64,000 nucleotides of DNA, taken from Saccharothrix luteola. GTDB taxonomy: Bacteria > Actinomycetota > Actinomycetes > Mycobacteriales > Pseudonocardiaceae. Position 1 is the first letter of the stretch. Every line of letters starts with the position of its first letter. The notes below the pieces were generated by a model. That model was given only the letters and a program-made list of their open reading frames with translations. It made no database searches and had not been told where the DNA came from. The stretch covers positions 186,001 through 250,000 of the forward strand of contig NZ_JAJHUO010000006.1 in NCBI RefSeq assembly GCF_020859565.1. Reading direction: 5' to 3'. The position numbers and the translations under genes were made by a program. Positions 25,857 to 33,242 of the stretch are shown here, piece after piece.

Positions 25857-25889
25857 GAGCGCCCTCGGACGCGGAGTCCGAGGGCGCTC
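25857..25889. terminator. 14-bp perfect hairpin after the cupin gene
   Basis: Stem 25857-25870 with 25876-25889 (GAGCGCCCTCGGAC) and a 5-base loop, between the cupin stop and the opposing pfkA stop. Confidence 0.87.
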
Positions 25890-25901
25890 GTCGTCGTGTT
25901 G

Positions 25902-25921
25902 GATCGCCGCTGCTCCGCGGA
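25902..25921. repeat. Short interspersed repeat GATCGCCGCTGCTCCGC
   Basis: GATCGCCGCTGCTCCGCGGA at 25902-25921. Close relatives occur at 36403-36420 (opposite strand), 44966-44985 and 45022-45041 (opposite strand), all intergenic. Confidence 0.6.
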
Positions 25922-25932
25922 CGGCGGGCGGC

Positions 25933-26958
25933 TCAGCCGAAGAAGACCTCGGCCTCGGCGTAGCGGTGCACCGGAACGGTCTTCAGCTCCGCCGTCGCCT
26001 CCGCCAGCTTCACCCGGACGATCTCCGTGCCGCGCAGCGCGACCATGACGCCGAAGTCGCCCTCGGCGACCGCGTCCACCGCGTGCAGGCCGAACCGGGT
26101 GGCGAGCACGCGGTCGTAGGCGGTGGGGATGCCGCCGCGCTGGACGTGGCCCAGCACGACCGCGCGGGACTCCTTGCCGGTCCGCTCGGCGATCTCCTCG
26201 GCCAGCCAGGTGCCGACGCCGCCCAGCCGGACGTGGCCGAACGCGTCCTTCTCACCGGAGTGCAGCACCTCGGCGCCGCCCTCGGGCATCGCGCCCTCGG
26301 CGACCACGATGATCGGGGCGAACTGGCGCTCGAAGCGCCGCTCCACCCACTCGACCACCTTGTCGACGCTGAACTGCCGCTCCGGCACCAGGATCACGTT
26401 CGCGCCGCCGGCCAGGCCGGAGTGCAGCGCGATCCAGCCCGCGTGGCGGCCCATGACCTCGACCACCAGCGCGCGGTGGTGCGACTCGGCCGTCGTGCGC
26501 AGCCGGTCGATCGCCTCGGTGGCGATGTGCACGGCGGTGTCGAAGCCGAACGTGTAGTCGGTCGCACCCAGGTCGTTGTCGATGGTCTTCGGCACGCCCA
26601 CGACGCCGATGCCGTCGTCGGTGAGCCGCTTCGCGACGCCGAGGGTGTCCTCGCCGCCGATCGCGATCAGCGCGTCGACCTTGTTCGCCGCGAGGGTCTC
26701 GCGGATCCGGTCGACACCGCCGTCGATCTTGTACGGGTTGGTGCGCGACGAGCCGAGGATGGTGCCGCCCCTGGTGAGGATGTCCTCGACGTCATCGAGC
26801 CCGATCGGCTTGGTCAGGTTCTCGACCGGACCCTGCCAACCGTTGCGGAACCCCAGGACGTCCCAGCCGTGGGCCTCGATGCCCTTGCGGACCACGCCGC
26901 GGATGACCGCGTTGAGGCCGGGGCAGTCGCCACCGCCGGTGAGCACACCAATGCGCAT
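25933..26958 (-). CDS. pfkA: 6-phosphofructokinase (group III type)
   Basis: 341 residues. It phosphorylates fructose 6-phosphate in glycolysis. The phosphate-donor loop GVLTGGGDCPGLNAVIRG, the GGED motif (101-104), the catalytic PKTIDND (K124) and MGRHAGWIAL are all present. D104 and K124 are the residues usually linked with pyrophosphate as donor, but actinomycete members with this pattern include ATP-dependent enzymes, so the donor is open. ATG 26958 is used; a TTG at 26970 is the alternative. It lies as an insertion between the aroG-type block and the Rv2179c-type RNase. Confidence 0.9.
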   Translation of the reverse strand: MRIGVLTGGGDCPGLNAVIRGVVRKGIEAHGWDVLGFRNGWQGPVENLTKPIGLDDVEDILTRGGTILGSSRTNPYKIDGGVDRIRETLAANKVDALIAIGGEDTLGVAKRLTDDGIGVVGVPKTIDNDLGATDYTFGFDTAVHIATEAIDRLRTTAESHHRALVVEVMGRHAGWIALHSGLAGGANVILVPERQFSVDKVVEWVERRFERQFAPIIVVAEGAMPEGGAEVLHSGEKDAFGHVRLGGVGTWLAEEIAERTGKESRAVVLGHVQRGGIPTAYDRVLATRFGLHAVDAVAEGDFGVMVALRGTEIVRVKLAEATAELKTVPVHRYAEAEVFFG

Positions 26959-27038
26959 TTGCTTAGCCAATCTCTTCTCGTGGCGTTGGTCACCCAAGCC
27001 TGACACGCGCTGGATCGGTGCAGCAAGCGAGGGTCCAC

Positions 27039-27551
27039 CTACCGGACCGTGAAACCCTTCCGCAAGCGCTCGCTCTCGATCACCTTCCAGCGCGCGAGGT
27101 TGTGCCGTGCGTCGGCCAGGGCGTCGTGTGCGTCCGCGGGCGCCGGCGGCAGGTGGGGTTTGCCCACGTCCTCCCAGCGTTGGCGCAGGTCGCGGGTGAA
27201 CCGGGGCAGGCAGCGCGGCAAGGCCGGCATCGGGCCCCAGAGCTGCGCCAACGCCACGTGGTCGTAGGCGGCGAACCATGCCCAGAGCTCGATGTCGTCC
27301 CGGTTGGCCTTGGGCCCGCCGAGGAAGTCGAGGAGGTCGGCCCGGATCCGCTCGCGGCTGCGCCACGCCCGGTCGGCGGGCGACGGCAGCTGGTTGAGCA
27401 CGTTGGCGCGCACCCACGGTCCGGCCTTGGCCGGGTCGAACTCGGTCGACACGGCGTAGAACTCGCGGCCTTCCTCGTCGACCACTCCGATGGAGACGAG
27501 GTCGATGGTGACCCCGTCCTCGATGAACTCACAGTCGTAGAAGAACCGCAC
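27039..27551 (-). CDS. Rv2179c-like DEDDh 3'-5' exoribonuclease
   Basis: 170 residues from the GTG at 27551. It matches the small RNase of M. tuberculosis Rv2179c, which trims 3' overhangs and prefers adenylate. Catalytic acidic residues are visible: RFFYDCEFIEDG at the N-terminus (D6, E8), WAWFAAYDHVAL (D about 97) and ADAHDALADARHNL (H and D about 140-147), the DEDDh arrangement. It starts 22 bases after the stop of the acyltransferase gene, so it is likely cotranscribed with it. Confidence 0.88.
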   Translation of the reverse strand: MRFFYDCEFIEDGVTIDLVSIGVVDEEGREFYAVSTEFDPAKAGPWVRANVLNQLPSPADRAWRSRERIRADLLDFLGGPKANRDDIELWAWFAAYDHVALAQLWGPMPALPRCLPRFTRDLRQRWEDVGKPHLPPAPADAHDALADARHNLARWKVIESERLRKGFTVR

Positions 27552-27573
27552 CCCGCCAGCCTAGGGGTGCGGA

Positions 27574-28305
27574 TCAGCCCGCCTTCGCCTCGGGCAGCCG
27601 ATCGACCGCTTTCGCGGGCTTCTCGTCGCCCTGGCCCTCCTTGGCCTTGGCCGCGTACACGTCGACGTACTCCTGGCCGGACAGCTCCATCAGGGCGTAC
27701 ATGATCTCGTCGGTGATGGACCGCAGCACGAACCGGTCGCCGGACAGGCCCTCGTAGCGGGAGAAGTCCAACGGCTTGCCGATCTTGATCCGGATCGGGT
27801 ACGGCCGCCACATGCGCGAACCGATGGGGTTGGCCTTGTCGGTGCCGAACATCGCGATCGGGATGACCGGCGCGCCGGACTCCAGCGCGATCCAGGCCAC
27901 GCCGACCTTGCCCTTGTACAGCCGGCCGTCGGGCGACCGCGTGCCCTCGGGGTAGATGCCGAGCAGCTTGCCCTCGCGCACGATCCGCACGCCGGTGTCG
28001 AGCGCGCCCTGGGCGGCCGACGCGCTGGACCGGTCGATCGGCACCTGGCCGACGCCGTAGAAGAACCAGCGCTGGAACCGGCCCTTGAGCCCCTTGCCGG
28101 TGAAGTACTCGATCTTGGCCGGGAACGTGACCCGGCGTGACAGCTTCAGCGGGAGGAAGAACGAGTCGGAGACCGCGAGGTGGTTGCTCGCGAGGATGGC
28201 GCCGCCGTCCTTGGGGATGTTCTCCGCGCCCTCGATGATCCGGGGTCGGAAGAACAGCTTCAGGAGCGGCCCGAGAAAGATGTGTTTCATCAACCAGTAC
28301 AGCAC
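27574..28305 (-). CDS. plsC: 1-acyl-sn-glycerol-3-phosphate acyltransferase (Rv2182c-like)
   Basis: 243 residues from the GTG at 28305, preceded by AGGAGG 11 bases upstream. PlsC motifs: the catalytic NHLAVSDS (NHxxxxD, about residue 46), the acceptor-binding IYPEGTRSPDGRLYKG (about 120) and IPIAMFGTD. It transfers an acyl chain to lysophosphatidic acid at the membrane; an N-terminal hydrophobic segment supports this. Position next to the Rv2179c-type RNase is conserved in mycobacteria. A related gene at 56624 shares the same motifs and a near-identical C-terminal LSxQEYVD block, so they are paralogues. Confidence 0.9.
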   Translation of the reverse strand: MLYWLMKHIFLGPLLKLFFRPRIIEGAENIPKDGGAILASNHLAVSDSFFLPLKLSRRVTFPAKIEYFTGKGLKGRFQRWFFYGVGQVPIDRSSASAAQGALDTGVRIVREGKLLGIYPEGTRSPDGRLYKGKVGVAWIALESGAPVIPIAMFGTDKANPIGSRMWRPYPIRIKIGKPLDFSRYEGLSGDRFVLRSITDEIMYALMELSGQEYVDVYAAKAKEGQGDEKPAKAVDRLPEAKAG

Positions 28306-28505
28306 CGCTGCGAGCGCCTCCTCGACGTGCTTGATCCCCGGCGCCAGCCTACGGAGCCGACGGCGAAACACACAACGAACACCCACGCGGAGGCGGTACG
28401 GTCCAAGTGCCACCGGCTGCCGTAATCCGCGACACAACGGGCTCGTGGGACGATGGACCCTGGCAGAGGATTGGCCTTCACGACCCGGAGGGCTGGAGCA
28501 CGCCG

Positions 28506-28994
28506 ATGAACTCCCGACGCGACTCGACCGACGGCCCGGAGGACGTCGACGCGACCTTCGCCGAGATCGTGGCGGGTCTGGAACGCGAAGGCGTGGGCAG
28601 GCAGGCCTACCCCGACGAGGCCGAGCCGGACGAGGGCGACGAGGCCGAGCCGGCGCGGTCGGTGCGGCCCGAGGGCCAGCCCGCCGTGGCCACGGCCGAC
28701 GACGACCCCGACGCGTACCCGGACTCGGACCCCGACTCGGACGACCCGAACGACCACTACGTGCCGCCGGAGCCGCCTCCGCTGCCCGCGTTGCGGCCGG
28801 GCACGGTCGCGGCGCTGCTGCTGATCGCCCTGGGCGTGGTCGTCCTCCTGTTCCCGGGCCTGTTCGGCCTGACCGGCGTGATCGGCACCCCGCTGGCGCT
28901 GATCGTGATGTGCTCGGGCGCCGGCTGGCTGATCCTGCGCATGCGCAACACCGACCCCCCGGACTCGGGCTGGGACGACGGCGCCGTCCTCTGA
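28506..28994 (+). CDS. Small membrane protein with an acidic N-terminal tail
   Basis: 162 residues from the ATG at 28506 (GGAGGGCTGGAG ahead). The first 95 residues are acidic and disordered, with repeated DSDPDSDDPND-like runs. Then a proline stretch leads into two hydrophobic segments (about 107-130 and 133-150, VAALLLIALGVVVLLFPGLF and GTPLALIVMCSGAGWLIL) and a short tail. The start of the frame (TFAEIVAGLEREG) is typical of actinobacterial envelope-associated proteins of unknown function. It is divergent from the acyltransferase gene, with 200 bases between, and converges on the RsbA-like gene across a 22-bp repeat array. Confidence 0.7.
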   Translation: MNSRRDSTDGPEDVDATFAEIVAGLEREGVGRQAYPDEAEPDEGDEAEPARSVRPEGQPAVATADDDPDAYPDSDPDSDDPNDHYVPPEPPPLPALRPGTVAALLLIALGVVVLLFPGLFGLTGVIGTPLALIVMCSGAGWLILRMRNTDPPDSGWDDGAVL

Positions 28995-29002
28995 CCCTCG
29001 CG

Positions 29003-29220
29003 CGTGTCGAACCTTCAGCGCCCGCGTGTCGAACCTTCAGGACCGGCGTGTCGAACGCTCAGGACCCCCGAGTTCAACGCTCAGGACGGGCGTCGGTCTG
29101 CCGCGCCGGTGCCTGAGTGTGGAACTCGGGTACCTGAACGTTCGACACGCGGGACGCGAAGGTTCGACACGCGCGACGCGAGCGTTCGACACGCGGGACC
29201 TGGAGGTTCGACACGCGCGG
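29003..29220. repeat. 22-bp-period repeat array with a central inversion
   Basis: Four direct units with exact 22-bp spacing start at 29003, 29025, 29047 and 29069 (CGTGTCGAACSTTCAGGAC or the variant CGAGTTCAACGCTCAGGAC). After about 27 non-matching bases, five units follow in the opposite orientation, again spaced by exactly 22 (GTTCGACACG at 29140, 29162, 29184 and 29206, and a variant at 29118). The array fills the whole interval between two convergent genes. There are no unique spacers. Confidence 0.93.
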
Positions 29221-29223
29221 GGG

Positions 29224-30156
29224 TCAGGAGCCCGAGATCAGGCGGATGGTGAAGCCCTCGGCGTCTCGGCTCATGCTCACTTCGCGGCACGTCCGGTGCG
29301 TCAGCCACAGGCCGACGCCCGCCGTCGCGGTCCGGTCGGTCGGCACGAGGCCCGCCAGCGGTGACGCGGGCCCGTCACCCCGATCCGTCACGGCCACCAG
29401 CACGTGCGTCGGCCCCGCCCACGCCCGCAGCCGCACGGGCGGCCGGCCGTGCGACTGCGCGTTGGTCACGGCCTCGCTCGCCGCGTACACGATGTCGTCC
29501 ACCTCGTCGTGGCTCAGCCGGGTGCCGACGCACGCCGTCGTCACCGCACGCCTGGCCTCCGCGGGCGTCGGGTCGGTCAGCTCGACCAGCGGCCGCCCCG
29601 CCTCGAACGCCGTCGGCCCGGTCGGCGGCAACGCCCACGACGACCGGTACCGCGGGTTCGGCAGGTGCGACCCGTCCGTGCCGGCCACGTGCGGGTGGGT
29701 GCGCACCACGTCCGCCAGCACCCGCGCCGGCGTGGTCCGCAGGTCGTACGGGCACAGGCCCCACAGCGGGTACTCGGCGAAGACCTCGTTCACCGCAGCC
29801 TCGTACCGCGACCACCAGTCCCACGCCGCGCCGACGCCGGGGTGCGGCACGTCGCCGACCACCCGGATCTGCGCCGCGCCCGCGTACTCCGCGAACAGCT
29901 TCCGGTAGGCCATGATCGCCTCGGTCGGCCGGTCGTACTGGTCGCCGCCGTGCAGGAACACCACGCCGGACGGGTCGGCCACCGCGTCCCGGACCAGCCG
30001 CTCGTTGGCCGGGCGGCACGCCACCAGCACCGGCTCGCACGCCGCCACGCCCTCGTCCACGAACGGCACGACGACCGACCGGTAGTCGTCGTCGCTGCCG
30101 TAGAACGCGGTCTCGTGGAAGTAGCCGACGTGCCCGCTCGCCGCACCGGACCTCAT
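29224..30156 (-). CDS. RsbA-like anti-sigma regulatory protein (MEDS plus HATPase)
   Basis: 310 residues. The N-terminal 180 residues form a MEDS/DcmR-type sensory domain (HVGYFHETAFYGSDDDYR; ERLVRDAV). The C-terminal part is a GHKL ATPase of the RsbW/SpoIIAB type, with the N-box YAASEAVTNAQSHG and the G1/G2 boxes VTDRGDG and TAGVGLWLTHRT. Such proteins regulate stress sigma factors by binding them or phosphorylating anti-anti-sigma factors. No STAS-domain partner is adjacent. The ATG overlaps the stop of a possible 25-residue ORF (ATGA). Confidence 0.85.
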   Translation of the reverse strand: MRSGAASGHVGYFHETAFYGSDDDYRSVVVPFVDEGVAACEPVLVACRPANERLVRDAVADPSGVVFLHGGDQYDRPTEAIMAYRKLFAEYAGAAQIRVVGDVPHPGVGAAWDWWSRYEAAVNEVFAEYPLWGLCPYDLRTTPARVLADVVRTHPHVAGTDGSHLPNPRYRSSWALPPTGPTAFEAGRPLVELTDPTPAEARRAVTTACVGTRLSHDEVDDIVYAASEAVTNAQSHGRPPVRLRAWAGPTHVLVAVTDRGDGPASPLAGLVPTDRTATAGVGLWLTHRTCREVSMSRDAEGFTIRLISGS

Positions 30157-30230
30157 CGGCGCACCACGAGGTCGAGGAGGGACTCGCGGACGTGGTGGTC
30201 GCGCGGTCCCCGCATGACGGCGGTCCGCAT
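30153..30230 (-). CDS. Possible 25-residue ORF coupled to the RsbA-like gene
   Basis: An ATG at 30230 opens a 25-codon frame (MRTAVMRGPRDHHVRESLLD, then LVVRR) whose TGA overlaps the RsbA-like ATG in an ATGA arrangement. The peptide is basic and helical. Its start overlaps one arm of a hairpin beyond the ROK kinase stop, and no ribosome-binding site is clear, so this may be chance. Confidence 0.3.
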   Translation of the reverse strand: MRTAVMRGPRDHHVRESLLDLVVRR

Positions 30231-30254
30231 CCCGCGATGCTACGCGGAATGCGG
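30225..30254. terminator. Hairpin just after the ROK kinase gene
   Basis: CCGCATCCCGC (30225-30235) pairs with GCGGAATGCGG (30244-30254) with one mismatch. It lies immediately past the ROK stop on the minus strand. Confidence 0.5.
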
Positions 30255-30257
30255 GGA

Positions 30258-31229
30258 TCAGCGGTGCCTGCCGTTGCGGGCCGTGCTCGCCGCCACGTCA
30301 CGCGCCAGCGTGGCCACGCCGACGATCCCGGCGTCGTCACCGAGCTGCGCGGTCCGGATGCGGGCCAGCGGCCGGTGCCCGGCGCCGGTCACCACGGCCG
30401 CGTACCGCTCGCGCGCGTCGTCCAGGAACAGCGGCGCGGACTCCGACACACCGCCGCCGATCACCACGACCTCGGGGTCGTACACGTCGGCGACCAGCGC
30501 CAACCCCTCACCCAGCCACCGCGCCAGGTCCGCCATCGCCCGTTGCGCCAACGGGTCGCCGTCGCGCGCCGCGCCCGCCACCCGACGCCCGGTGACGGCC
30601 CGCGAGTCGCCCAGCGCCTCCCGCGCCAGCACGGTCGACTGGCCGGGGTAGCGGGCCAGCAGCTCGACCGCCGTCGTGCTCAACGCCGTGCCGCTGCAGT
30701 ACCGCTCCCAGCAGCCGTGCTTGCCGCACGGGCACGGCCGGCCGTCCGGCACGAGCCGCAGGTGGCCCAGTTCGGGCGCCACGCCGTGCGCGCCGCGGAA
30801 CACCTGCCCATCGATCAGCAGCGCGCCGCCGATCCCGGTGCCGATCGCGACCAGCGCGGCGATCTTCGCCCCGCGCGCCGCCCCGAACCGGTGCTCGGCC
30901 AGCGCGGCGGCGTTCGCGTCGTGCTCCAGCACCACCGGCATGCCGATCCGCCGCGAGATCCGGTCCGCCACCGGCGCCTGCCGCCACGCGAGGTGCGGCG
31001 CGAACCTCACGGTCCGCAGGTCGGAGGCCACGAACCCGGCCACGGCCAGGCCGACGCCCGAGATCCGGTGCCGGGACGCCAGCTCGGCGACGGCCTGCCC
31101 GATCGCCTCCTCCAACGCCTCCTCGCCGCTCGGCGTGGCCGCGCGCGCCGTGTCGAGGACCGCGCCGTCGCCGTCGACCACCCCCGCGCGCACGCTCGTG
31201 CCGCCGACGTCGACGCCGACAGTCAGCAC
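30258..31229 (-). CDS. ROK-family sugar kinase (probable glucokinase)
   Basis: 323 residues. The phosphate-binding VGVDVGGTSVRAGVVD at the N-terminus, the catalytic LEHDANAAALAEHRFG (about 105-120), GTGIGGALLIDG and the ROK zinc motif CPCGKHGCWERYCSG (about 166-180) are all present. There is no DNA-binding extension, so it is an enzyme rather than a ROK repressor; glucose is the most likely substrate. The GTG at 31229 overlaps the preceding gene's stop by seven bases, placing it as the last gene of the SRPBCC-ArsA operon. Why a sugar kinase sits in that operon is not obvious. Confidence 0.88.
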   Translation of the reverse strand: MLTVGVDVGGTSVRAGVVDGDGAVLDTARAATPSGEEALEEAIGQAVAELASRHRISGVGLAVAGFVASDLRTVRFAPHLAWRQAPVADRISRRIGMPVVLEHDANAAALAEHRFGAARGAKIAALVAIGTGIGGALLIDGQVFRGAHGVAPELGHLRLVPDGRPCPCGKHGCWERYCSGTALSTTAVELLARYPGQSTVLAREALGDSRAVTGRRVAGAARDGDPLAQRAMADLARWLGEGLALVADVYDPEVVVIGGGVSESAPLFLDDARERYAAVVTGAGHRPLARIRTAQLGDDAGIVGVATLARDVAASTARNGRHR

Positions 31230-31564
31230 TGCGCCCCCCGGTCACGCCGCACCACGGGGATGTGCTGGACCCGCGGCTTCTCCGGCCGCGCCGGCTCGTC
31301 CTCCGGCACCGGCGGCGACGGCTCAGCCAACGCCGCCCGCAGCACCGCGATCAGCCCGGCCACGTGCTCGGCCGCCTTCGCGGCCAGCTCCGACCGGTCG
31401 CCGCGGGCCAGCGCCACCGCGTTGCACAACGGGCACCAGCCGCACGTCCTCGGGTCGTGCTCGCCCTCGGCGGCCACCCGGTGCAGCCACGGCTGCGCCC
31501 GCTCGGCGGCGGCGTCGAGCAGCAGGCGCAGCTCTTCGGCGAGTTTGGAGTCCACGTGCCTCAC
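31223..31564 (-). CDS. Rv2183c-like small cysteine-cluster protein
   Basis: 113 residues beginning at the GTG that overlaps the ArsA-like stop (GTGA). The middle has a C-x2-C-x2-C cluster (RTCGWCPLCNAVALARG, about residues 39-45) that could bind zinc or a metal; the flanks are helical (KLAEELRLLLDAAAERAQPW; LAAKAAEHVAGLIAVLRAAL) and the C-terminus is proline-rich. By position it corresponds to the M. tuberculosis gene between Rv2182c and the ArsA-like Rv2184c. No function is known. The tight coupling on both sides suggests it acts with the ArsA-like ATPase. Confidence 0.75.
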   Translation of the reverse strand: MRHVDSKLAEELRLLLDAAAERAQPWLHRVAAEGEHDPRTCGWCPLCNAVALARGDRSELAAKAAEHVAGLIAVLRAALAEPSPPVPEDEPARPEKPRVQHIPVVRRDRGAQC

Positions 31565-32769
31565 CGCATCCACAGATCGGGGTCGGGTGCGAACCGCACC
31601 GCCAACCCGGCCTCGTCCAGCTCCGCGCCGGTCACCAGGCAGCGCTTGAGCAGCGACGGCAGCGCGACCAGCCGCCGCCTGCCGTCCACCGTCACGGCCA
31701 GGTCGTCGCCCACCCGCGCGAGGTCGAGCGACGAGTCGCCGACCGGCAGCGCGACGCGCAACGTGTACTCCAGCTCGCCGGTCCGCTCCACGGTCAGCAG
31801 CTGCCGGTCGGCGTCGGCGCCGTCGAGCGGGTCGCCGCCCTGGTAGAGGCCCTCGGCGACGTCCAGCAACGCTGCCGTGCCGACCGGTTCGGCGGCCCGG
31901 TGCTCCACGGTGCGCACCGATCCGAGGTCGGCCAGCCCGGCGAGCACCGCGTCCTGCTCGGCACGACGGGTGCGCAGCCACTCGGCGGCCGGACCGCGGT
32001 CCGCGCCGGGGTGCGGCACGACCCGGTTGGCCACCACGCCGTCGACCCGGATGCCTTGCAGCGCGAGCGCCGTCACGGTCCGCCTGGTCTCCGCCGCGAC
32101 CACCCGCTCAGGGGTCAGCACCAGCCGCACGCTGGTCGTCGGCGAGGTCAGCAGGCCGCGTAGCTGCTCCAGCTCCTCCGCCAGCCTGCCGAGCGCGTCG
32201 GCGGTGGCGTCCCACTTCTCCAGCGCGTCGCTGCCCGCGACACCGGCCAGCAGCCCGCGCACCACCCGGCGGTGGGTCGGGAACAGCCGTTCCAGGTAGG
32301 AGGCGAACGCCTCGGGCAGCGCCAGCAGGCGCAGCGTCTCGGCGGTCGGACCGCAGTCGACGACCACCACGTCCCACGGCCCGGTGGCGGCCAGCCGCCG
32401 CACCTCCGAGAGCGCCAGCAGCTCCTCGACGCCGGGCAGGACGGTCAGCTCCTCGGCGTCCAGCTCGTCGACGCCCGCGCCCGCGAGCACGGTCCGCAGG
32501 TGTCCGCGCAGGTCGCGCCACGCGTCGTCGACCAAGGCGCGCGGGTCGATCTGGGCCGCGTGCAGCGAGGCGGCGGACGGGCCGCCGTCGACCTCGGCGA
32601 CGTCACCGGACAGCGGCACGCCGAACGCGTCGCCGAGCGAGTGGGCCGGATCGGTGGACACGACCAGCGCCTTGCGGCCACCGGCGGCGAGCGCGGTGGC
32701 GGTGGCGGCGGCCAAGGTCGTCTTGCCGACCCCGCCCTTACCGGTGAAGAGCAGCAGGCGGGCGCTCAT
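31561..32769 (-). CDS. ArsA/GET3-family ATPase (Rv2184c-like)
   Basis: 402 residues. The deviant Walker A FTGKGGVGKTTLAAATATAL starts at residue 8, followed by VVSTDPAHSLGDAFGV (A-loop) and VVVDCGPTAETLRLLALP (switch/Walker B). The C-terminal 90 residues form a beta-rich domain typical of actinobacterial members. It is called arsenite-transporter-like, but the C-terminal arsenite cysteines are missing, so a chaperone or lipid-linked function like GET3 is more likely. It overlaps the SRPBCC gene by ATGA and the next gene by GTGA. Confidence 0.85.
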   Translation of the reverse strand: MSARLLLFTGKGGVGKTTLAAATATALAAGGRKALVVSTDPAHSLGDAFGVPLSGDVAEVDGGPSAASLHAAQIDPRALVDDAWRDLRGHLRTVLAGAGVDELDAEELTVLPGVEELLALSEVRRLAATGPWDVVVVDCGPTAETLRLLALPEAFASYLERLFPTHRRVVRGLLAGVAGSDALEKWDATADALGRLAEELEQLRGLLTSPTTSVRLVLTPERVVAAETRRTVTALALQGIRVDGVVANRVVPHPGADRGPAAEWLRTRRAEQDAVLAGLADLGSVRTVEHRAAEPVGTAALLDVAEGLYQGGDPLDGADADRQLLTVERTGELEYTLRVALPVGDSSLDLARVGDDLAVTVDGRRRLVALPSLLKRCLVTGAELDEAGLAVRFAPDPDLWMR

Positions 32770-33215
32770 CCAGCGTTGTCCACCCGGTTTTCCACCCGGC
32801 GCTTGAGCTCCTTGAGCGCGGTGTCCATGATCATCTTCTCGGCCTTGCGCCGGAACAGCCCGATCATGGGCACGACCAGCTGCACCGACAGGGTGTAGGT
32901 GACCTCGGTCGAGCCGCCCTTGGGCGCCAGCGCGTAGCTGCCCTCCTGCGACTTCTGCATCTGACCCTTGACCAGGTGCCACGAGATGCGGCTCGGCGAC
33001 CACTCGTCGTAGGCGAGCACGTACTCATCCTTGATCGGGCCCTGGTCGATGTTGAACCTGACCTGCGCCGCGCGACCGTCCGCCCCGGTCTCCAGCACCT
33101 CGGCGCGCTTCACCCCGTTGGCCCACTCGGGGTAGGCGTCGAAGTCGGCGATGACCGCCGCGATCTCCTCGGGCGTCGCGTCGATGACGATGGACTGGGT
33201 GGACTCGTCGGCCAT
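32766..33215 (-). CDS. SRPBCC (START-like) protein, Rv2185c-like
   Basis: 149 residues of the polyketide-cyclase/START fold that forms a hydrophobic ligand pocket. Recognisable blocks are QSIVIDATPEEIAAVIADFD at the N-terminus, YPEWANGVKRAEVL and the C-terminal helix KAEKMIMDTALKELKRRVEN. It matches M. tuberculosis Rv2185c (TB16.3). First gene of the four-gene operon SRPBCC, ArsA-like, Rv2183c-like, ROK, with a 4-base overlap to the ATPase. A role in binding or moving lipids with the ATPase is plausible but unproven. Confidence 0.87.
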   Translation of the reverse strand: MADESTQSIVIDATPEEIAAVIADFDAYPEWANGVKRAEVLETGADGRAAQVRFNIDQGPIKDEYVLAYDEWSPSRISWHLVKGQMQKSQEGSYALAPKGGSTEVTYTLSVQLVVPMIGLFRRKAEKMIMDTALKELKRRVENRVDNAG

Positions 33216-33242
33216 GCGGGGGAGGCTACCCGGTGGTTCGGC

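Noticed and set aside
29003-29220. CRISPR-like array
   Set aside because: Units are contiguous at a 22-bp period with no unique spacers, the orientation reverses in the middle, and no cas genes are present.
31561-32769. Arsenite efflux ATPase
   Set aside because: The arsenite-binding cysteines and an ArsB partner are missing; only the general ArsA/GET3 family is supported.
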